This document shows positions 15,407 to 25,682 of a DNA stretch of 64,000 nucleotides, one piece after another. Both the position numbers and the translations under genes were made by a program. The stretch is from NCBI GenBank assembly GCA_046328575.1, contig JAXLWI010000007.1, forward strand, positions 33,905-97,904, read 5' to 3'. The notes below the pieces were generated by a model. That model saw nothing but the letters and a program-made list of their open reading frames with translations, was not told the origin of the DNA and did no database searches. Origin of the DNA: JAGOBP01 sp046328575 (GTDB lineage Bacteria > Chloroflexota > Anaerolineae > Fen-1058). Every line of letters starts with the position of its first letter. Position 1 is the first letter of the stretch.

Positions 15407-16120
15407 ATGCGACAATTGACAGGTTCGAAACGCGTTATCGCTATCACCTCGGCGGCGTTCTTAGTGGCTGCCATGAGCGGCACAGCCTTGGCGATGATGG
15501 ATCCTGGGCTGGCGTCGGTGCGCTCCCAAGTATCCGAGCAGAAAGTGGAACAGCGCAACACTACGTTCACTTCGCCGAGCGTTACGCCGGAGCCGTCGGC
15601 TACGCCGAAGCCTAATCACGAAGTTGAGTTTCGCGGCACAGTGGAAGCCATTACGGCCACCGGCTGGACCGTCGGCGGGCGGACTGTGCTAGTCACGTCT
15701 CAAACCGAAGTGGACAGCGGCATCGACATCGGCAGCGAGGTCAAAGTTGAGGGCACCGCTCAGCCCGATGGTTCGGTCGAGGCCCGTCAGATCAAACTCG
15801 TGGCTATCAATAGCAATGACAACGGTAATGGCAACGGCAACGAGAATGAAAACGAGAATGAGAATCACAACGGAAATGTGAACTCGAACGAAAACGAGAA
15901 TGAGAACGAGAATCATAATGGCAATGTGAACGCCAACGACAATCACAACGAAAACGACGGCGAACACGAAGACAACACCGGCAACGTAAATGCCAACGAC
16001 AATGGCAACGATCATGGCGGCAATGGCAATCACAATGAAAATGGCGACGATCACGGCGGCAGCGGTGGCGGTAACCACAACGAGAACGGCGACGATCACG
16101 GTGGCGGCAGCGATGACTAA
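15407..16120 (+). CDS. Secreted DUF5666-type protein with Asn/Glu/His-rich tail
   Basis: A 237-residue protein. Residues 1-29 form a Sec signal peptide (KRVIAITSAAFLVAAMSGTALA). Residues 72-125 (VEFRGTVEAITATGWTV to VEARQIKL) match DUF5666, a small beta-barrel like the one in the protein at 16859. From about residue 130 to the end the sequence is almost only Asn, Glu, His, Asp and Gly in short repeats (NENENENHNGNVN), a flexible and possibly metal-binding tail. A GGAG ribosome site is present. It lies just upstream of the ECF sigma gene whose partner has the same two features, so the three probably form one regulatory unit. Function unknown. Confidence 0.8.
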   Translation: MRQLTGSKRVIAITSAAFLVAAMSGTALAMMDPGLASVRSQVSEQKVEQRNTTFTSPSVTPEPSATPKPNHEVEFRGTVEAITATGWTVGGRTVLVTSQTEVDSGIDIGSEVKVEGTAQPDGSVEARQIKLVAINSNDNGNGNGNENENENENHNGNVNSNENENENENHNGNVNANDNHNENDGEHEDNTGNVNANDNGNDHGGNGNHNENGDDHGGSGGGNHNENGDDHGGGSDD

Positions 16121-16151
16121 CCAGGCCGACTGATGAGGATGGTGTGCGCTT

Positions 16152-16193
16152 GACTGGCAATCTCCAATCGCGCCAGATCAGAGATTGCCAGTC
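16152..16193. repeat. Perfect 13-bp inverted repeat
   Basis: GACTGGCAATCTC and GAGATTGCCAGTC around 16 bases, between the DUF5666 gene and the sigma promoter. There is no T-run, so it may be a transcript-end hairpin or an operator. Confidence 0.65.
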
Positions 16194-16237
16194 GGCACGT
16201 CATTCTACCAGTGCAGTCTCAGACACACACGGGAGGG

Positions 16238-16246
16238 TGCTATAAT
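16238..16246 (+). promoter_or_regulatory. Extended -10 promoter for the ECF sigma gene
   Basis: TGCTATAAT, 68 bases before the chosen GTG start. No clear -35 box. Confidence 0.55.
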
Positions 16247-16313
16247 CGAGGGCACGCTGCGGTCTGAAAAAACTTACACTTGGACCGGAGGCGTGATACG
16301 GGGGACCTCCATA

Positions 16314-16862
16314 GTGCAGGAAGAACTGGCCTTATTGGCACGCGCGCGACAACTTGATTCCGCCGCGCTGGCCGAAATTCACGACAAATACTACGCGCCA
16401 TTGTTCCGGTACATCGCCTTTCGGGTGGGTGACCGGGATCTGGCCGAAGATTTAACCAGCGAAGTGTTTGCGCGTCTGCTCAGCGCCCTGCGCGACAAGC
16501 ATGCGCCACAGAACACCCTCCGCGGTTGGTTGTATGGGGTAGCAGCGCGCGTCGTCAGCGATCACCATCGCCGACATTATCGCGCTCCGGAAGTTGAACT
16601 GGACGAAGGGTACGCCAGTCAGGCGGCTGGCCCGGCTGACATCATCGAGAACCTGTTGACGCATGAAGAATTGAAACGCGCGATGTTGGAATTGACTGAA
16701 GAACAGCAGAACGTCTTAAGTTTGCGTTTTGGCTATGATATGCCGATTCAAGAAGTCGCCCGTGCGCTGGGCAAATCAGAAGGCGCAATCAAGCAGTTGC
16801 AGGCCCGAGCCATCGCCGCTCTCGCGCGCAAGTTAACGCCGTCCAATCAGGTGGATGCATGA
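16314..16862 (+). CDS. ECF-type sigma-70 factor
   Basis: A protein of 182 residues from the GTG at 16314, chosen because GGGGG lies 9 bases upstream and because the promoter at 16238-16246 excludes the far upstream start; GTG 16293 is an alternative. Region 2 reads LAEIHDKYYAPLFRYIAFRVGDRDLAEDLTSEVFARLL (split here: the AEDLTSEVF box is at about residues 43-51), and region 4 has LTEEQQNVLSLRFGYDMPIQEVARALGKSEGAIKQLQARA, in pieces QNVLSLRFGYDM and GKSEGAIKQLQ, the helix-turn-helix that reads the -35 box. Its stop overlaps by 4 bases the start of a membrane DUF5667 protein, the likely anti-sigma partner. Confidence 0.93.
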   Translation: MQEELALLARARQLDSAALAEIHDKYYAPLFRYIAFRVGDRDLAEDLTSEVFARLLSALRDKHAPQNTLRGWLYGVAARVVSDHHRRHYRAPEVELDEGYASQAAGPADIIENLLTHEELKRAMLELTEEQQNVLSLRFGYDMPIQEVARALGKSEGAIKQLQARAIAALARKLTPSNQVDA

Positions 16863-18079
16863 ACGCCGAACTCGAAGTCAAGTTAATTGAATGTCTCAGC
16901 GCGCTGGACGCGGGCGAATCGCTAGATCAGGCGCTGGCGCGCTTCCCGGGTGACGCAGCTGAATTGCGCCCCATGCTGGCTGTCGCCACCGCCCTGCCCA
17001 CCTTCCGTCAGCAACCGTCCGAGGCCCAAAAGCTGGCGTCCCGGGAAAAGTTCCTCAGCCAAGCCGCGGCCTTACGCAAAGCGGCGGCCCCTCGGCGCAC
17101 ATTTCTGTTCGGCGCGGCGCATCGACTGGCCTCCACTTTGGCTGCGCTGGCACTGATTTTTGTAGTGCTAAGCGGTGGCGCGGTGGCGGCTTCGGGCTCG
17201 GCCCTGCCGGGCGATCCGCTATACGGCCTAAAGCGCGCCGTTGAAGACGTCCGTTTGGCCCTAACTTTGAATTCAACCGCACGCACCGACTTGCAAAATA
17301 CTCTTGAGCAGACTCGTGTGCGCGAAGCCAACGCATTGCTGGATGCCGGCCGCGAAACCGAAGTGGCGTTTCGTGGGCCGATCGAATCCATTCAGCCCAA
17401 CAGCTGGATCGTGGCCGGACTGGTGGTGCGGGTGACAGCCGAAACTCAAATCGTCGGGCAACCCCAGCTCGATCGAGTGGCGCAGGTCCGCGGGGTGACC
17501 GGTGTGGACGGGTTATCGGCACGCTCGATCATAATTGAGGGAGGGGATGATCAGACGCCTGTCTCTACGCCTTCGTCCATACCGTCTGCGCCGATCGTCA
17601 CTCTCAGCCCGACGGCTACGCCCTCGCCAGAGCCGACAGAATTACGGCCGACACGGGAGGCGCCGCCAACGCCATCCCCGACCCGAGTGCCGACAGCCGT
17701 ACCGACGACTGCGCCGGTCGAGATTGAATTTACGGGCACGGTGGACAGTCAAGGCGATACGTGGTCGATCAGTGGCGCGGCTGTCGTCGTAAACGCGGAC
17801 ACGCAATTCGACGGCAACATTGGCGTAGGTCAACGCGTTCAGGTTACGGCCCTGCGTTTTGCCGATGGTCGCTTGGTAGCGCAGCGCATCAAGCTCCTTG
17901 AAGACAGCGGTAATCCGCCGCCCAACAATAATCAGAATCACAACGGGAACGACGATCATAACGATAATGAGAATCACAACAATAACGAGAATCGGAATGG
18001 TAATGAAAACCACAATAGTAACAACAATCACAACGATAACGAGAACAGCAATGGTAACGACAATAATAAGGGCGATTAA
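16859..18079 (+). CDS. Membrane DUF5667/DUF5666 protein, probable sigma-factor partner
   Basis: A 406-residue protein. Residues 1-80 are cytoplasmic and helical (LIECLSALDAGESLDQALARFP), one transmembrane helix covers about 90-115, and then SALPGDPLYGLKRAVEDVRLAL (about 118-139) marks DUF5667. Outside the cell follow two DUF5666-like barrels (about 165-220 and 285-340) joined by a Pro/Thr/Ser linker, and an Asn-rich tail (NHNGNDDHNDNENHN) like that of the protein at 15407. The single helix joining a cytoplasmic N-terminus to outside domains fits a membrane anti-sigma factor. The 4-base overlap with the sigma gene supports this; direct binding is inference. Confidence 0.82.
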   Translation: MNAELEVKLIECLSALDAGESLDQALARFPGDAAELRPMLAVATALPTFRQQPSEAQKLASREKFLSQAAALRKAAAPRRTFLFGAAHRLASTLAALALIFVVLSGGAVAASGSALPGDPLYGLKRAVEDVRLALTLNSTARTDLQNTLEQTRVREANALLDAGRETEVAFRGPIESIQPNSWIVAGLVVRVTAETQIVGQPQLDRVAQVRGVTGVDGLSARSIIIEGGDDQTPVSTPSSIPSAPIVTLSPTATPSPEPTELRPTREAPPTPSPTRVPTAVPTTAPVEIEFTGTVDSQGDTWSISGAAVVVNADTQFDGNIGVGQRVQVTALRFADGRLVAQRIKLLEDSGNPPPNNNQNHNGNDDHNDNENHNNNENRNGNENHNSNNNHNDNENSNGNDNNKGD

Positions 18080-18109
18080 TGCCGTTAGTGCCCCTTGAGT
18101 TTAGCCACC

Positions 18110-18147
18110 AAGCCCCGGTATTCGTAAGAATCCGGGGCTTCTGTTTG
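18110..18147 (+). terminator. Rho-independent terminator
   Basis: AAGCCCCGG and CCGGGGCTT arms with a 12-base loop, followed by CTGTTTG, after the sigma operon. Confidence 0.8.
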
Positions 18148-18198
18148 CCCGTGACCCTCAACCTAGACCTGTCCGCCGAATAATGTGCCTCCGGGGCA

Positions 18199-18207
18199 TG
18201 GTATAAT
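18199..18207 (+). promoter_or_regulatory. Extended -10 promoter for the cupredoxin gene
   Basis: TGGTATAAT, 48 bases before the ATG. A strong GGGAGG ribosome site (18241-18246) follows. Confidence 0.65.
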
Positions 18208-18254
18208 CAATGTGGTTGCTCTAAACATCACATATTTCAAGGGAGGTTTGAAAC

Positions 18255-18653
18255 ATGCAGGTTCGTCGTTTTTCGTTGTTGACAGTCCTCGCGTTAGCAC
18301 TAGTGGTGGTGCTGGCCGCATGCGGTGGTGGCGGGGCTAGTAGTGGCGGCGGCGGGGCAGCATCCGGGCGCACCATCAATGTAGAAGCCACAGAGTTTGC
18401 TTTCAATCCCAATTCTTTTACCGGCAAAGTTGGCGAGCAAATCACGTTTAAGGTGACCAACAAAGGCACCGTTGATCACAATTTCGTTATTTTGACCCCG
18501 GATGGTTCCAAAGAACTGGCCAACATGACGATTAAGGTGGGAGCCAGCAACACCTTAAACTTCACACCGTCGTCAGCCGGCGACTACCAGATTGATTGCA
18601 ACATCGCCGGTCACAAAGAAGCCGGCATGATCGGCAAGTTGTCAGTCAAGTAA
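18255..18653 (+). CDS. Cupredoxin lipoprotein (plastocyanin/sulfocyanin-like)
   Basis: A 132-residue protein. Residues 1-23 are a lipoprotein signal (LALALVVVLAACGGGG) with Cys as the anchor, then a Gly/Ser linker. The rest is a cupredoxin fold: TEFAFNPNSFTGKVGEQITF, HNFVILTPDG (first His ligand) and the C-terminal DCNIAGHKEAGMIG with the Cys, His and Met copper ligands. It is thus a type 1 copper protein on the outside of the membrane, likely a mobile electron carrier or copper-binding protein. It has its own promoter and terminator, so it is a single-gene unit. Confidence 0.92.
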   Translation: MQVRRFSLLTVLALALVVVLAACGGGGASSGGGGAASGRTINVEATEFAFNPNSFTGKVGEQITFKVTNKGTVDHNFVILTPDGSKELANMTIKVGASNTLNFTPSSAGDYQIDCNIAGHKEAGMIGKLSVK

Positions 18654-18689
18654 GACGCGGCGCTTCGTCAAAGTTCGTGCAGCAACCAA

Positions 18690-18727
18690 CAAACCCTCTG
18701 CCTTATCAGCAGAGGGTTTTGTGTTTG
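18690..18727 (+). terminator. Rho-independent terminator after the cupredoxin gene
   Basis: AAACCCTCTGC and GCAGAGGGTTT arms around 7 bases, followed by TGTGTTTG. Confidence 0.9.
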
Positions 18728-18792
18728 GACGTCCAGCCGGTTTCTTGTTCGGCGCAGTGTCATTGTATAATGACTATCCGGTTTGATGGATC

Positions 18793-19998
18793 ATGACGCC
18801 TTTTCTTCAACTTCTGTTTCAACTCTCAGTCCTTATTGTCGCGGCCAAGGCGGGCGGCTGGCTCAGCCAGCGTCTGCGGCAGCCAGCCGTGCTAGGCGAG
18901 TTAGTCGCTGGTCTGTTACTGGGTCCCAGCGTCCTCGATTTTTTGCACCTGCCCGCATTTACAGATCACACTGTCGAAGAGACGATTCTGCAACTCGCCG
19001 AGTTGGGCGTCATCTGCTTGATGTTCATCGCGGGACTGGAGATCGAACTGGATGATCTGCTTAAGGCGGGTCGAGTCTCGATGCTGGCGGGGACGATCGG
19101 TGTGATCGTGCCGTTATCGATCGGGTTGGTGGCCGCCCTGCCGTTTGGTTTTTCGGCCGAAGCGGCGTTGTTTATCGGCATCATCCTATCGGCCACCAGC
19201 GTGAGTATTTCCGCGCAAACTCTGATGGAACTGGGGATGCTCAATCGGCGTGAAGGCATCGCGCTGCTGGGCGCGGCGGTGATCGACGACGTGCTGGTAA
19301 TCGTCGTGTTGTCGCTGTTTACGGCTCTGGCGTTAGGCACAAGCGATTCGGGGGAAGTGCTGCTCGTCTTGATCAAAATGACGCTGTATCTGATTGGGGC
19401 GGCGGTGCTGGGCGCATTCATCGTGCCGAAGTTGGCTCACTGGGTGCATCACCAACCGATCAGCGAAGGTCTTACCGCGATCGTACTGGTCACTGCGATG
19501 CTGTTCGCGTGGGCGGCCGAAGAAGTCGGCGGACTGGCCGCAATCACCGGCGCCTTTATCGCGGGCGTGGGTCTATCGCGCAGTCCGCTCCGCGACGAGA
19601 TCGAACGCGGCTTGCGATCGATCACATATGGGTTCCTCGTGCCGATCTTTTTCATGAGCATCGGCCTGCGCGCCAACCTGCGGGAACTAGGTGCCGCCGA
19701 TTTGCCGTTTGCCATCGTCATGGTGATCGTTGCCGTTGTCACCAAAGTCTTGGGCTGCGGTCTGGGCGCATACTGGGGCGGCTTCAAACGGCGCGAAGCG
19801 CTGCGCGTAGGCTTCGGCATGATCTCGCGCGGCGAAGTGGGCCTAATCGTCGCCACCGCCGGCATCCGATTGAATATCATCGCGCCTGACACGTTTGCCA
19901 TTGTCGTCATTGTGGTGCTCGTTACGACGCTGACCACGCCCGTGCTGCTGCGCTGGGCGTTCCGCGAGCCGGCCATCGTGGCCGCGCCCACTGCCTGA
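18793..19998 (+). CDS. Cation/proton antiporter (CPA2, KefB/NapA-like)
   Basis: A 401-residue membrane protein with 12-13 helices. Near residue 160 GAAVIDDVLVIVVL holds the Asp-Asp pair that carries ions in CPA2 antiporters, and the conserved start (GGWLSQRLRQPAVLGELVAGLLLGP) and later GFGMISRGEVGLIVATAG fit the family. It would exchange Na+ or K+ for H+ across the inner membrane. The nucleotide-binding domain of Kef systems is absent. TATAAT at 18766-18771 is the likely -10. A small PII-like protein gene follows after 7 bases, often seen with such antiporters as a regulator. Confidence 0.92.
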   Translation: MTPFLQLLFQLSVLIVAAKAGGWLSQRLRQPAVLGELVAGLLLGPSVLDFLHLPAFTDHTVEETILQLAELGVICLMFIAGLEIELDDLLKAGRVSMLAGTIGVIVPLSIGLVAALPFGFSAEAALFIGIILSATSVSISAQTLMELGMLNRREGIALLGAAVIDDVLVIVVLSLFTALALGTSDSGEVLLVLIKMTLYLIGAAVLGAFIVPKLAHWVHHQPISEGLTAIVLVTAMLFAWAAEEVGGLAAITGAFIAGVGLSRSPLRDEIERGLRSITYGFLVPIFFMSIGLRANLRELGAADLPFAIVMVIVAVVTKVLGCGLGAYWGGFKRREALRVGFGMISRGEVGLIVATAGIRLNIIAPDTFAIVVIVVLVTTLTTPVLLRWAFREPAIVAAPTA

Positions 19999-20005
19999 GG
20001 TGAGC

Positions 20006-20362
20006 ATGCCCAACGTCATTTTTGTGGTTCTGCCCGATCTTGAGACGTGCCAGTCGATGCTGCAAGTCTGGCGAGCCGCAGGCGTCCCAACGGCCACGGT
20101 GCTTGACAGCATGGGGTTGCACGAAATGAAAGCCGCCGGCCGCGACGACATGCCGCTCATGCCGTCGCTACGCAATTTACTGGCGCACGAAACACCGCAG
20201 CGCACCATGTTCGCCGTTATCGACGACGACATCGATCTGGAGCACGTCATCGCCGCCAGTGAACAAGTGGTGGGCAGTTTTGAGCGGCGCAATTCGGGCA
20301 TTCTGTTCGTCATGCCCGTCACGCACGTCCGCGGCTTGCGGCATCATTCTCGCCCTAAATAA
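20006..20362 (+). CDS. Small PII-like protein linked to the antiporter
   Basis: A 118-residue protein with an alternating beta-alpha-beta pattern (NVIFVVLPDLETCQSMLQVW and FAVIDDDIDLEHVIAASEQVVG), as in PII-like signalling proteins found beside transporters. I cannot identify ligand residues. The ATG at 20006 has a GAGG ribosome site overlapping the antiporter stop; the GTG at 20000 is less likely. Regulation of the antiporter is inference from position. Confidence 0.65.
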   Translation: MPNVIFVVLPDLETCQSMLQVWRAAGVPTATVLDSMGLHEMKAAGRDDMPLMPSLRNLLAHETPQRTMFAVIDDDIDLEHVIAASEQVVGSFERRNSGILFVMPVTHVRGLRHHSRPK

Positions 20363-20400
20363 CGACTCACTCATGAGCGACACGTTTCCAAGGTGACCCT

Positions 20401-21387
20401 ATGATCCACATTCTCTTTCGCCCGGCGACAGGCGGCCTTATGGTCGACCTCCAACCCGATCAACTTTCCGCGGCCCTGCGCGAGAAAGACGCCTTGATCT
20501 GGGTCGATCTTGACGGCGACGATACCGGCGATTATCAGCCGCTGTTGGGCGATGTATTCCAGTTTCACGCGCTAGCCATCGAAGATGCGCTGGTGGATTC
20601 GCACGGTCCCAAACTCGACGATTGGACCGAGTACGCCTACATCGTGCTCCACGCGGTGGACTTCGACACCAATCTGCTCGATGTCGACACTCACGAAGTA
20701 GACTTCTTCCTCGGCCCCAATTATCTGGTCACTCATCACACCGAGCCAGTGCGTGCCATCGAACGAGTGCGACGTGCTTGTCAGCGTGACGAGCGACATC
20801 TGACTCGCGGTCCGGATTACTTGTTATACGAAATCGCCGATGGAATCGTATCGGACTTCATGCCGTGCGTGGATGCGCTCGACGAGGAGATCGATCGGGT
20901 GGAGGATGAGATCTTCGATCGGCCGACGTCCGGCGTGCTGAATCGTTTGTTCACGCTTAAACGCGCCGTCATCCATCTGCGCCGCATTCTGTCGCCGCAG
21001 CGCGAAGTCTTGAATCGGCTGGCGCGCGATGATTATCAGGTCATCGACGACAAAGAGCGCGTCTATTTTCGCGGCGCTTACGATCAGTTGGTGCGGTTGT
21101 ACGACATCAACGAATCTCTGCGCGATCTAGTCAGCGGTACGCTGGACACGTACTTATCGGTCGTCTCCAATCGCTTGAACGAGATTATGAAAGTGCTAAC
21201 CATCGTCACCGTGATGGGTCTGCCGCTGACGTTCTTCACCGGCTTCTTCGGCATGAACTTCTTTGGCGCAACTTACGAAGTGCCCGCGCCCATGCATGGT
21301 GTGGTGCTCTTCATCATCGCGTTAACGTTGATGATCGGGGCACCGTTGGTGATGTGGTATGTATTCAAGCGGCGGGGCTGGTTGTAA
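20401..21387 (+). CDS. corA: CorA-type magnesium/divalent cation transporter
   Basis: A 328-residue protein with the CorA layout: an N-terminal cytoplasmic alpha/beta domain (LIWVDLDGDD, HALAIEDALVDSHGPKLDDW), a long coiled helix (VVSNRLNEIMKVLTIVTVMG leading into the membrane) and two C-terminal helices with the GMN signature (FFGMNFFGA, about residues 284-292) at the channel mouth. It forms a homopentamer that lets Mg2+ or similar ions enter. It follows the antiporter genes in the same direction after 38 bases. Confidence 0.95.
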   Translation: MIHILFRPATGGLMVDLQPDQLSAALREKDALIWVDLDGDDTGDYQPLLGDVFQFHALAIEDALVDSHGPKLDDWTEYAYIVLHAVDFDTNLLDVDTHEVDFFLGPNYLVTHHTEPVRAIERVRRACQRDERHLTRGPDYLLYEIADGIVSDFMPCVDALDEEIDRVEDEIFDRPTSGVLNRLFTLKRAVIHLRRILSPQREVLNRLARDDYQVIDDKERVYFRGAYDQLVRLYDINESLRDLVSGTLDTYLSVVSNRLNEIMKVLTIVTVMGLPLTFFTGFFGMNFFGATYEVPAPMHGVVLFIIALTLMIGAPLVMWYVFKRRGWL

Positions 21388-21389
21388 AT

Positions 21390-21478
21390 CATTTTGGATT
21401 CTTGATTTTGGATTTTTGAGTTCGACGGGATAGCCGACAGGCTCAGTCGAAAATCGGAGACCCAAAATCCAACATATT
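21390..21478. repeat. Imperfect palindromic intergenic repeat
   Basis: TTTTGGATTCTTGATTTTGG and CCCAAAATCC flank a second inverted pair (TTCGACGGG..., CAGTCGAA). It is typical of dispersed repeats between genes; a similar CCAAAATCCGAAATC piece lies at about 4670-4685. Confidence 0.5.
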
Positions 21479-21491
21479 ATCTGGGGGTATC

Positions 21492-22394
21492 ATGGGGAAA
21501 GTTGCTTTTGTACTCAGCGGCGGCGCCAATCGCGGTGCGTTGGAGGTGGGCGCATTGCAATCGCTGGTGGCGCACGGCATCAAAGCCGATTTAGTCGTCG
21601 GCACGTCGGCGGGCGCGTTGAACGGCGCATATTACGCCGGTCATCCCGATGCGGCCGGTATGCAGCAACTGGCGCAGATCTGGCTGACTACCAAACGCGA
21701 AGAGGCTTTTCCAGGCAATCAGCTGACGATGGCCTTTCGCTTCTTGACTGGCCGCGACAGCCTGATGGACGGCAGCGGCTTGCGCAAATTGGTCAATCGC
21801 TGTTTAGCCAGCGACACGCCGACCTTCAGTCATCTCAAGATTCCGTTTTACGCCGTCACAGCCGATTTGATTTCGGCCCAAACGATCATCTTTGGCGACG
21901 AACTGGACACGCCGTTGGTCGATCCCGTCGTGGCGAGTGCCTCATTCCCGATCGTTCTCCCGCCCGTCGAGATCGATGGCTTTCAACTATCGGATGGCGG
22001 CGTGACCGCCGTCGTGCCGATCGAAGTGGCGCTGCAACGCGGCGCGACCGAACTCTACGTGGTCGATCTGGAACCGCCCACCGCCAAGAGCGAAGCCGTA
22101 CGGGGTGTGTTACCCATCGCTATGCAGACGCTGGTCACATCGCTCCGCGAGCAACTCATTGACGATCTGCGCGATGTCGCCAAATCCGGCGCAACGCTGC
22201 ATCATGTCAACATCACCGCCTTCCCTGATCTCGATCTATTTGACTTTACCAAGATGCAGGCGATGATTGATGCAGGCCGCATCGCGATGGACACCTATCT
22301 CGACGCGCCACGCCCTAATGTCATTCAACCGTTAGGGGCTAGGGCCCAAACGACGCGCCGTCTGCCCAAAGGCGGGCGACCACTACATTCATAG
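21492..22394 (+). CDS. Patatin-like phospholipase
   Basis: A 300-residue patatin-domain protein: oxyanion-hole motif LSGGANRGALEVG (residues 8-20), nucleophile elbow GTSAG (Ser39) and catalytic Asp in LSDGGVTAVVP (about residues 170-180). It is a serine lipase using a Ser-Asp dyad, and acts on acyl lipids; the exact lipid is not clear. There is no signal peptide, so it is probably cytoplasmic or membrane-associated. The C-terminal 25 residues are basic and low in complexity. Confidence 0.92.
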   Translation: MGKVAFVLSGGANRGALEVGALQSLVAHGIKADLVVGTSAGALNGAYYAGHPDAAGMQQLAQIWLTTKREEAFPGNQLTMAFRFLTGRDSLMDGSGLRKLVNRCLASDTPTFSHLKIPFYAVTADLISAQTIIFGDELDTPLVDPVVASASFPIVLPPVEIDGFQLSDGGVTAVVPIEVALQRGATELYVVDLEPPTAKSEAVRGVLPIAMQTLVTSLREQLIDDLRDVAKSGATLHHVNITAFPDLDLFDFTKMQAMIDAGRIAMDTYLDAPRPNVIQPLGARAQTTRRLPKGGRPLHS

Positions 22395-22448
22395 AATTAC
22401 CACATGCCGGGCCTGGTAGTCCGGCCTGTTCAACCACTGGAGAATAGA

Positions 22449-23753
<1,305 letters not shown>

Positions 23754-23769
23754 CTCTAACTCGTACGTC

Positions 23770-25167
23770 ATGAACCTACGCCTATTTGATACCTACACTC
23801 GTAGCGTACGCGACTTTGAGCCGGTGCATCCGCCTCAGGTTGGTTTATACACATGCGGCCCAACGGTGTACGACTACGCCCACCTCGGCAACCTGCGTAC
23901 CTATATCTTCGAAGACATCTTGCGCCGCGTGCTGGAATACAACGGCTATGCTGTTCAGCACGTCATGAACATTACGGATGTGGGGCATCTGGTGTCTGAT
24001 GCGGATACCGGTGAAGACAAAATGGAGAAAGGCTCGCTGCGCACGGGCAAGTCGGCGTGGGAAATTGCCGAGCTGTATACGGCCGCGTTTCGCGACGACT
24101 TGCGTCGCTTGAATATTCTCGAGCCGACAATCTGGTGCAAAGCCACCGAGCACATCGCGGAGCAGATCGAATTCATTCGATGCATCGAAGCGAAGGGGTA
24201 CACGTATCGCACGTTGGATGGCATCTACTTCGATACCTCTAAACTCAGCGACTACGGTTATCTGGCTCGACTCGATGTCGCGGGCTTGCAAGCCGGGGCG
24301 CGCGTCGAGCTAGGCGAGAAACGCAACATCACTGACTTCGCCGTGTGGAAGTTTAGTCCAGCCGATCAGAAACGACAGATGGAATGGGGCAGTCCGTGGG
24401 GTGTGGGCTTCCCCGGCTGGCACATCGAATGCTCGGCGATGTCGACCAAGTATCTCGGCTCGTTCTTCGATATTCATTGTGGCGGCGAAGATCACATCTC
24501 GGTCCATCATCCCAATGAGATCGCTCAGACGCAGGCGTGCCACGGCACGCGGCTAGCCAACTTCTGGCTGCACGGTTACTTTCTGCAACTCGATGAAGCC
24601 AAGATGGCGAAGTCGGCGGGCGGTTTTCTGCGCGTTCAAACCCTACTCGATCGCGGTTACGATCCACTGGCCTATCGCTGGTTCTGCCTGAACGCGCATT
24701 ATCGCGCCAAACTCAACTTCACGTGGGATAGTCTGGAGGGAGCAGCCACGGCCTTCGATCGATTGCGTGTTATGGCGCACGATTGGGGCGCACCCAGCAC
24801 CCCTGATCCAGAGTTCGTCGCTCGCTTCGAAGATCACATCAATGACGACTTGAACATGCCACGCGCCATCGCACTGATTTGGGAATTGACGCGCACCGCC
24901 CTGCCCGTTTCGATCAAGAAAGCCACGCTGTTGCACTTTGATCGAGTCCTGGGGCTGAACCTCGCCAACTGGCAGCCGCTTGAAGAGACGCTACCGAATG
25001 AGATTCTGGCGTTGGCGCAACACCGCGATCAAGCCCGCGCACAAAAACGTTGGCAAGATGCAGACGCGCTGCGCGCGCAGATCACTGCGGCCGGTTTCGA
25101 GATCGAAGACACACCGCAAGGTTCGCATGTCCGATCGCGCCCGCGCCGACCTGGTGGTGCCGCATGA
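23770..25167 (+). CDS. cysS: Cysteinyl-tRNA synthetase
   Basis: A 465-residue class I synthetase. Cys29 in LYTCGPTVYD is the first zinc ligand, HLGN (38-41) is the HIGH motif, PGWHIECSAM holds further zinc ligands (Cys, His), and DEAKMAKSAGGF is the KMSKS loop (here KMAKS). The start at 23770 gives the usual MNLRLFDTYTR; the upstream ATG at 23737 would overlap the phosphorylase gene. It charges tRNA-Cys with cysteine. It overlaps by 4 bases the GNAT gene. Confidence 0.97.
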   Translation: MNLRLFDTYTRSVRDFEPVHPPQVGLYTCGPTVYDYAHLGNLRTYIFEDILRRVLEYNGYAVQHVMNITDVGHLVSDADTGEDKMEKGSLRTGKSAWEIAELYTAAFRDDLRRLNILEPTIWCKATEHIAEQIEFIRCIEAKGYTYRTLDGIYFDTSKLSDYGYLARLDVAGLQAGARVELGEKRNITDFAVWKFSPADQKRQMEWGSPWGVGFPGWHIECSAMSTKYLGSFFDIHCGGEDHISVHHPNEIAQTQACHGTRLANFWLHGYFLQLDEAKMAKSAGGFLRVQTLLDRGYDPLAYRWFCLNAHYRAKLNFTWDSLEGAATAFDRLRVMAHDWGAPSTPDPEFVARFEDHINDDLNMPRAIALIWELTRTALPVSIKKATLLHFDRVLGLNLANWQPLEETLPNEILALAQHRDQARAQKRWQDADALRAQITAAGFEIEDTPQGSHVRSRPRRPGGAA

Positions 25168-25682
25168 TCATCCGCCTGCTCACCGAAACGGATGCCAGCG
25201 CCTTTCGTGCGATCCGCTTGCGGGCGCTGCGCGAAGAACCGACGGCCTTCACGTCGTCTTATGAGGAATTTAGTCAGCGGCCTTTGGATAAGATCGCTGC
25301 GCGCTTTCGCAGCGATCCAACTGAAGAATTCATGTTGGGCGCGTTTGATGACGATCGACTGGTGGGCATCGTCGGCTACTATCGCGATGGGGCGAAGAAA
25401 CAGCGGCACCGCGGCAACATCATCAGCATGTACGTCACGCCGGAGGTGCGCGGTCGAGGCGTGGGCAAAGCGCTGTTATTAAATGCCATCGAGCGGGTGC
25501 GAGAGATTCCGGGTGTCGATCAACTCCTGCTCGGCGTTATGGTCTCGCAACACGCCGCGCAGCAGTTGTACGCAACGGTGGGTTTTGTGGTATTTGGGCG
25601 CGAACCCCGCGCCTTGAAAGTTGGCGATCAATACTACGACGAGGAGTTTATGATCCTCGATCTCAGAAGGGAGCGATCATGA
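25164..25682 (+). CDS. GNAT family N-acetyltransferase
   Basis: A 172-residue protein. Motif A of GNAT enzymes is clear: SMYVTPEVRGRGVGKALL (about residues 93-110), which binds acetyl-CoA; the last part ATVGFVVFGREPRALK is the usual C-terminal strand. Substrate unknown. The start (ATG 25164) overlaps the cysS stop, and the stop overlaps the start of a 40-residue membrane peptide gene, so all three may be co-translated. Confidence 0.9.
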   Translation: MIIRLLTETDASAFRAIRLRALREEPTAFTSSYEEFSQRPLDKIAARFRSDPTEEFMLGAFDDDRLVGIVGYYRDGAKKQRHRGNIISMYVTPEVRGRGVGKALLLNAIERVREIPGVDQLLLGVMVSQHAAQQLYATVGFVVFGREPRALKVGDQYYDEEFMILDLRRERS

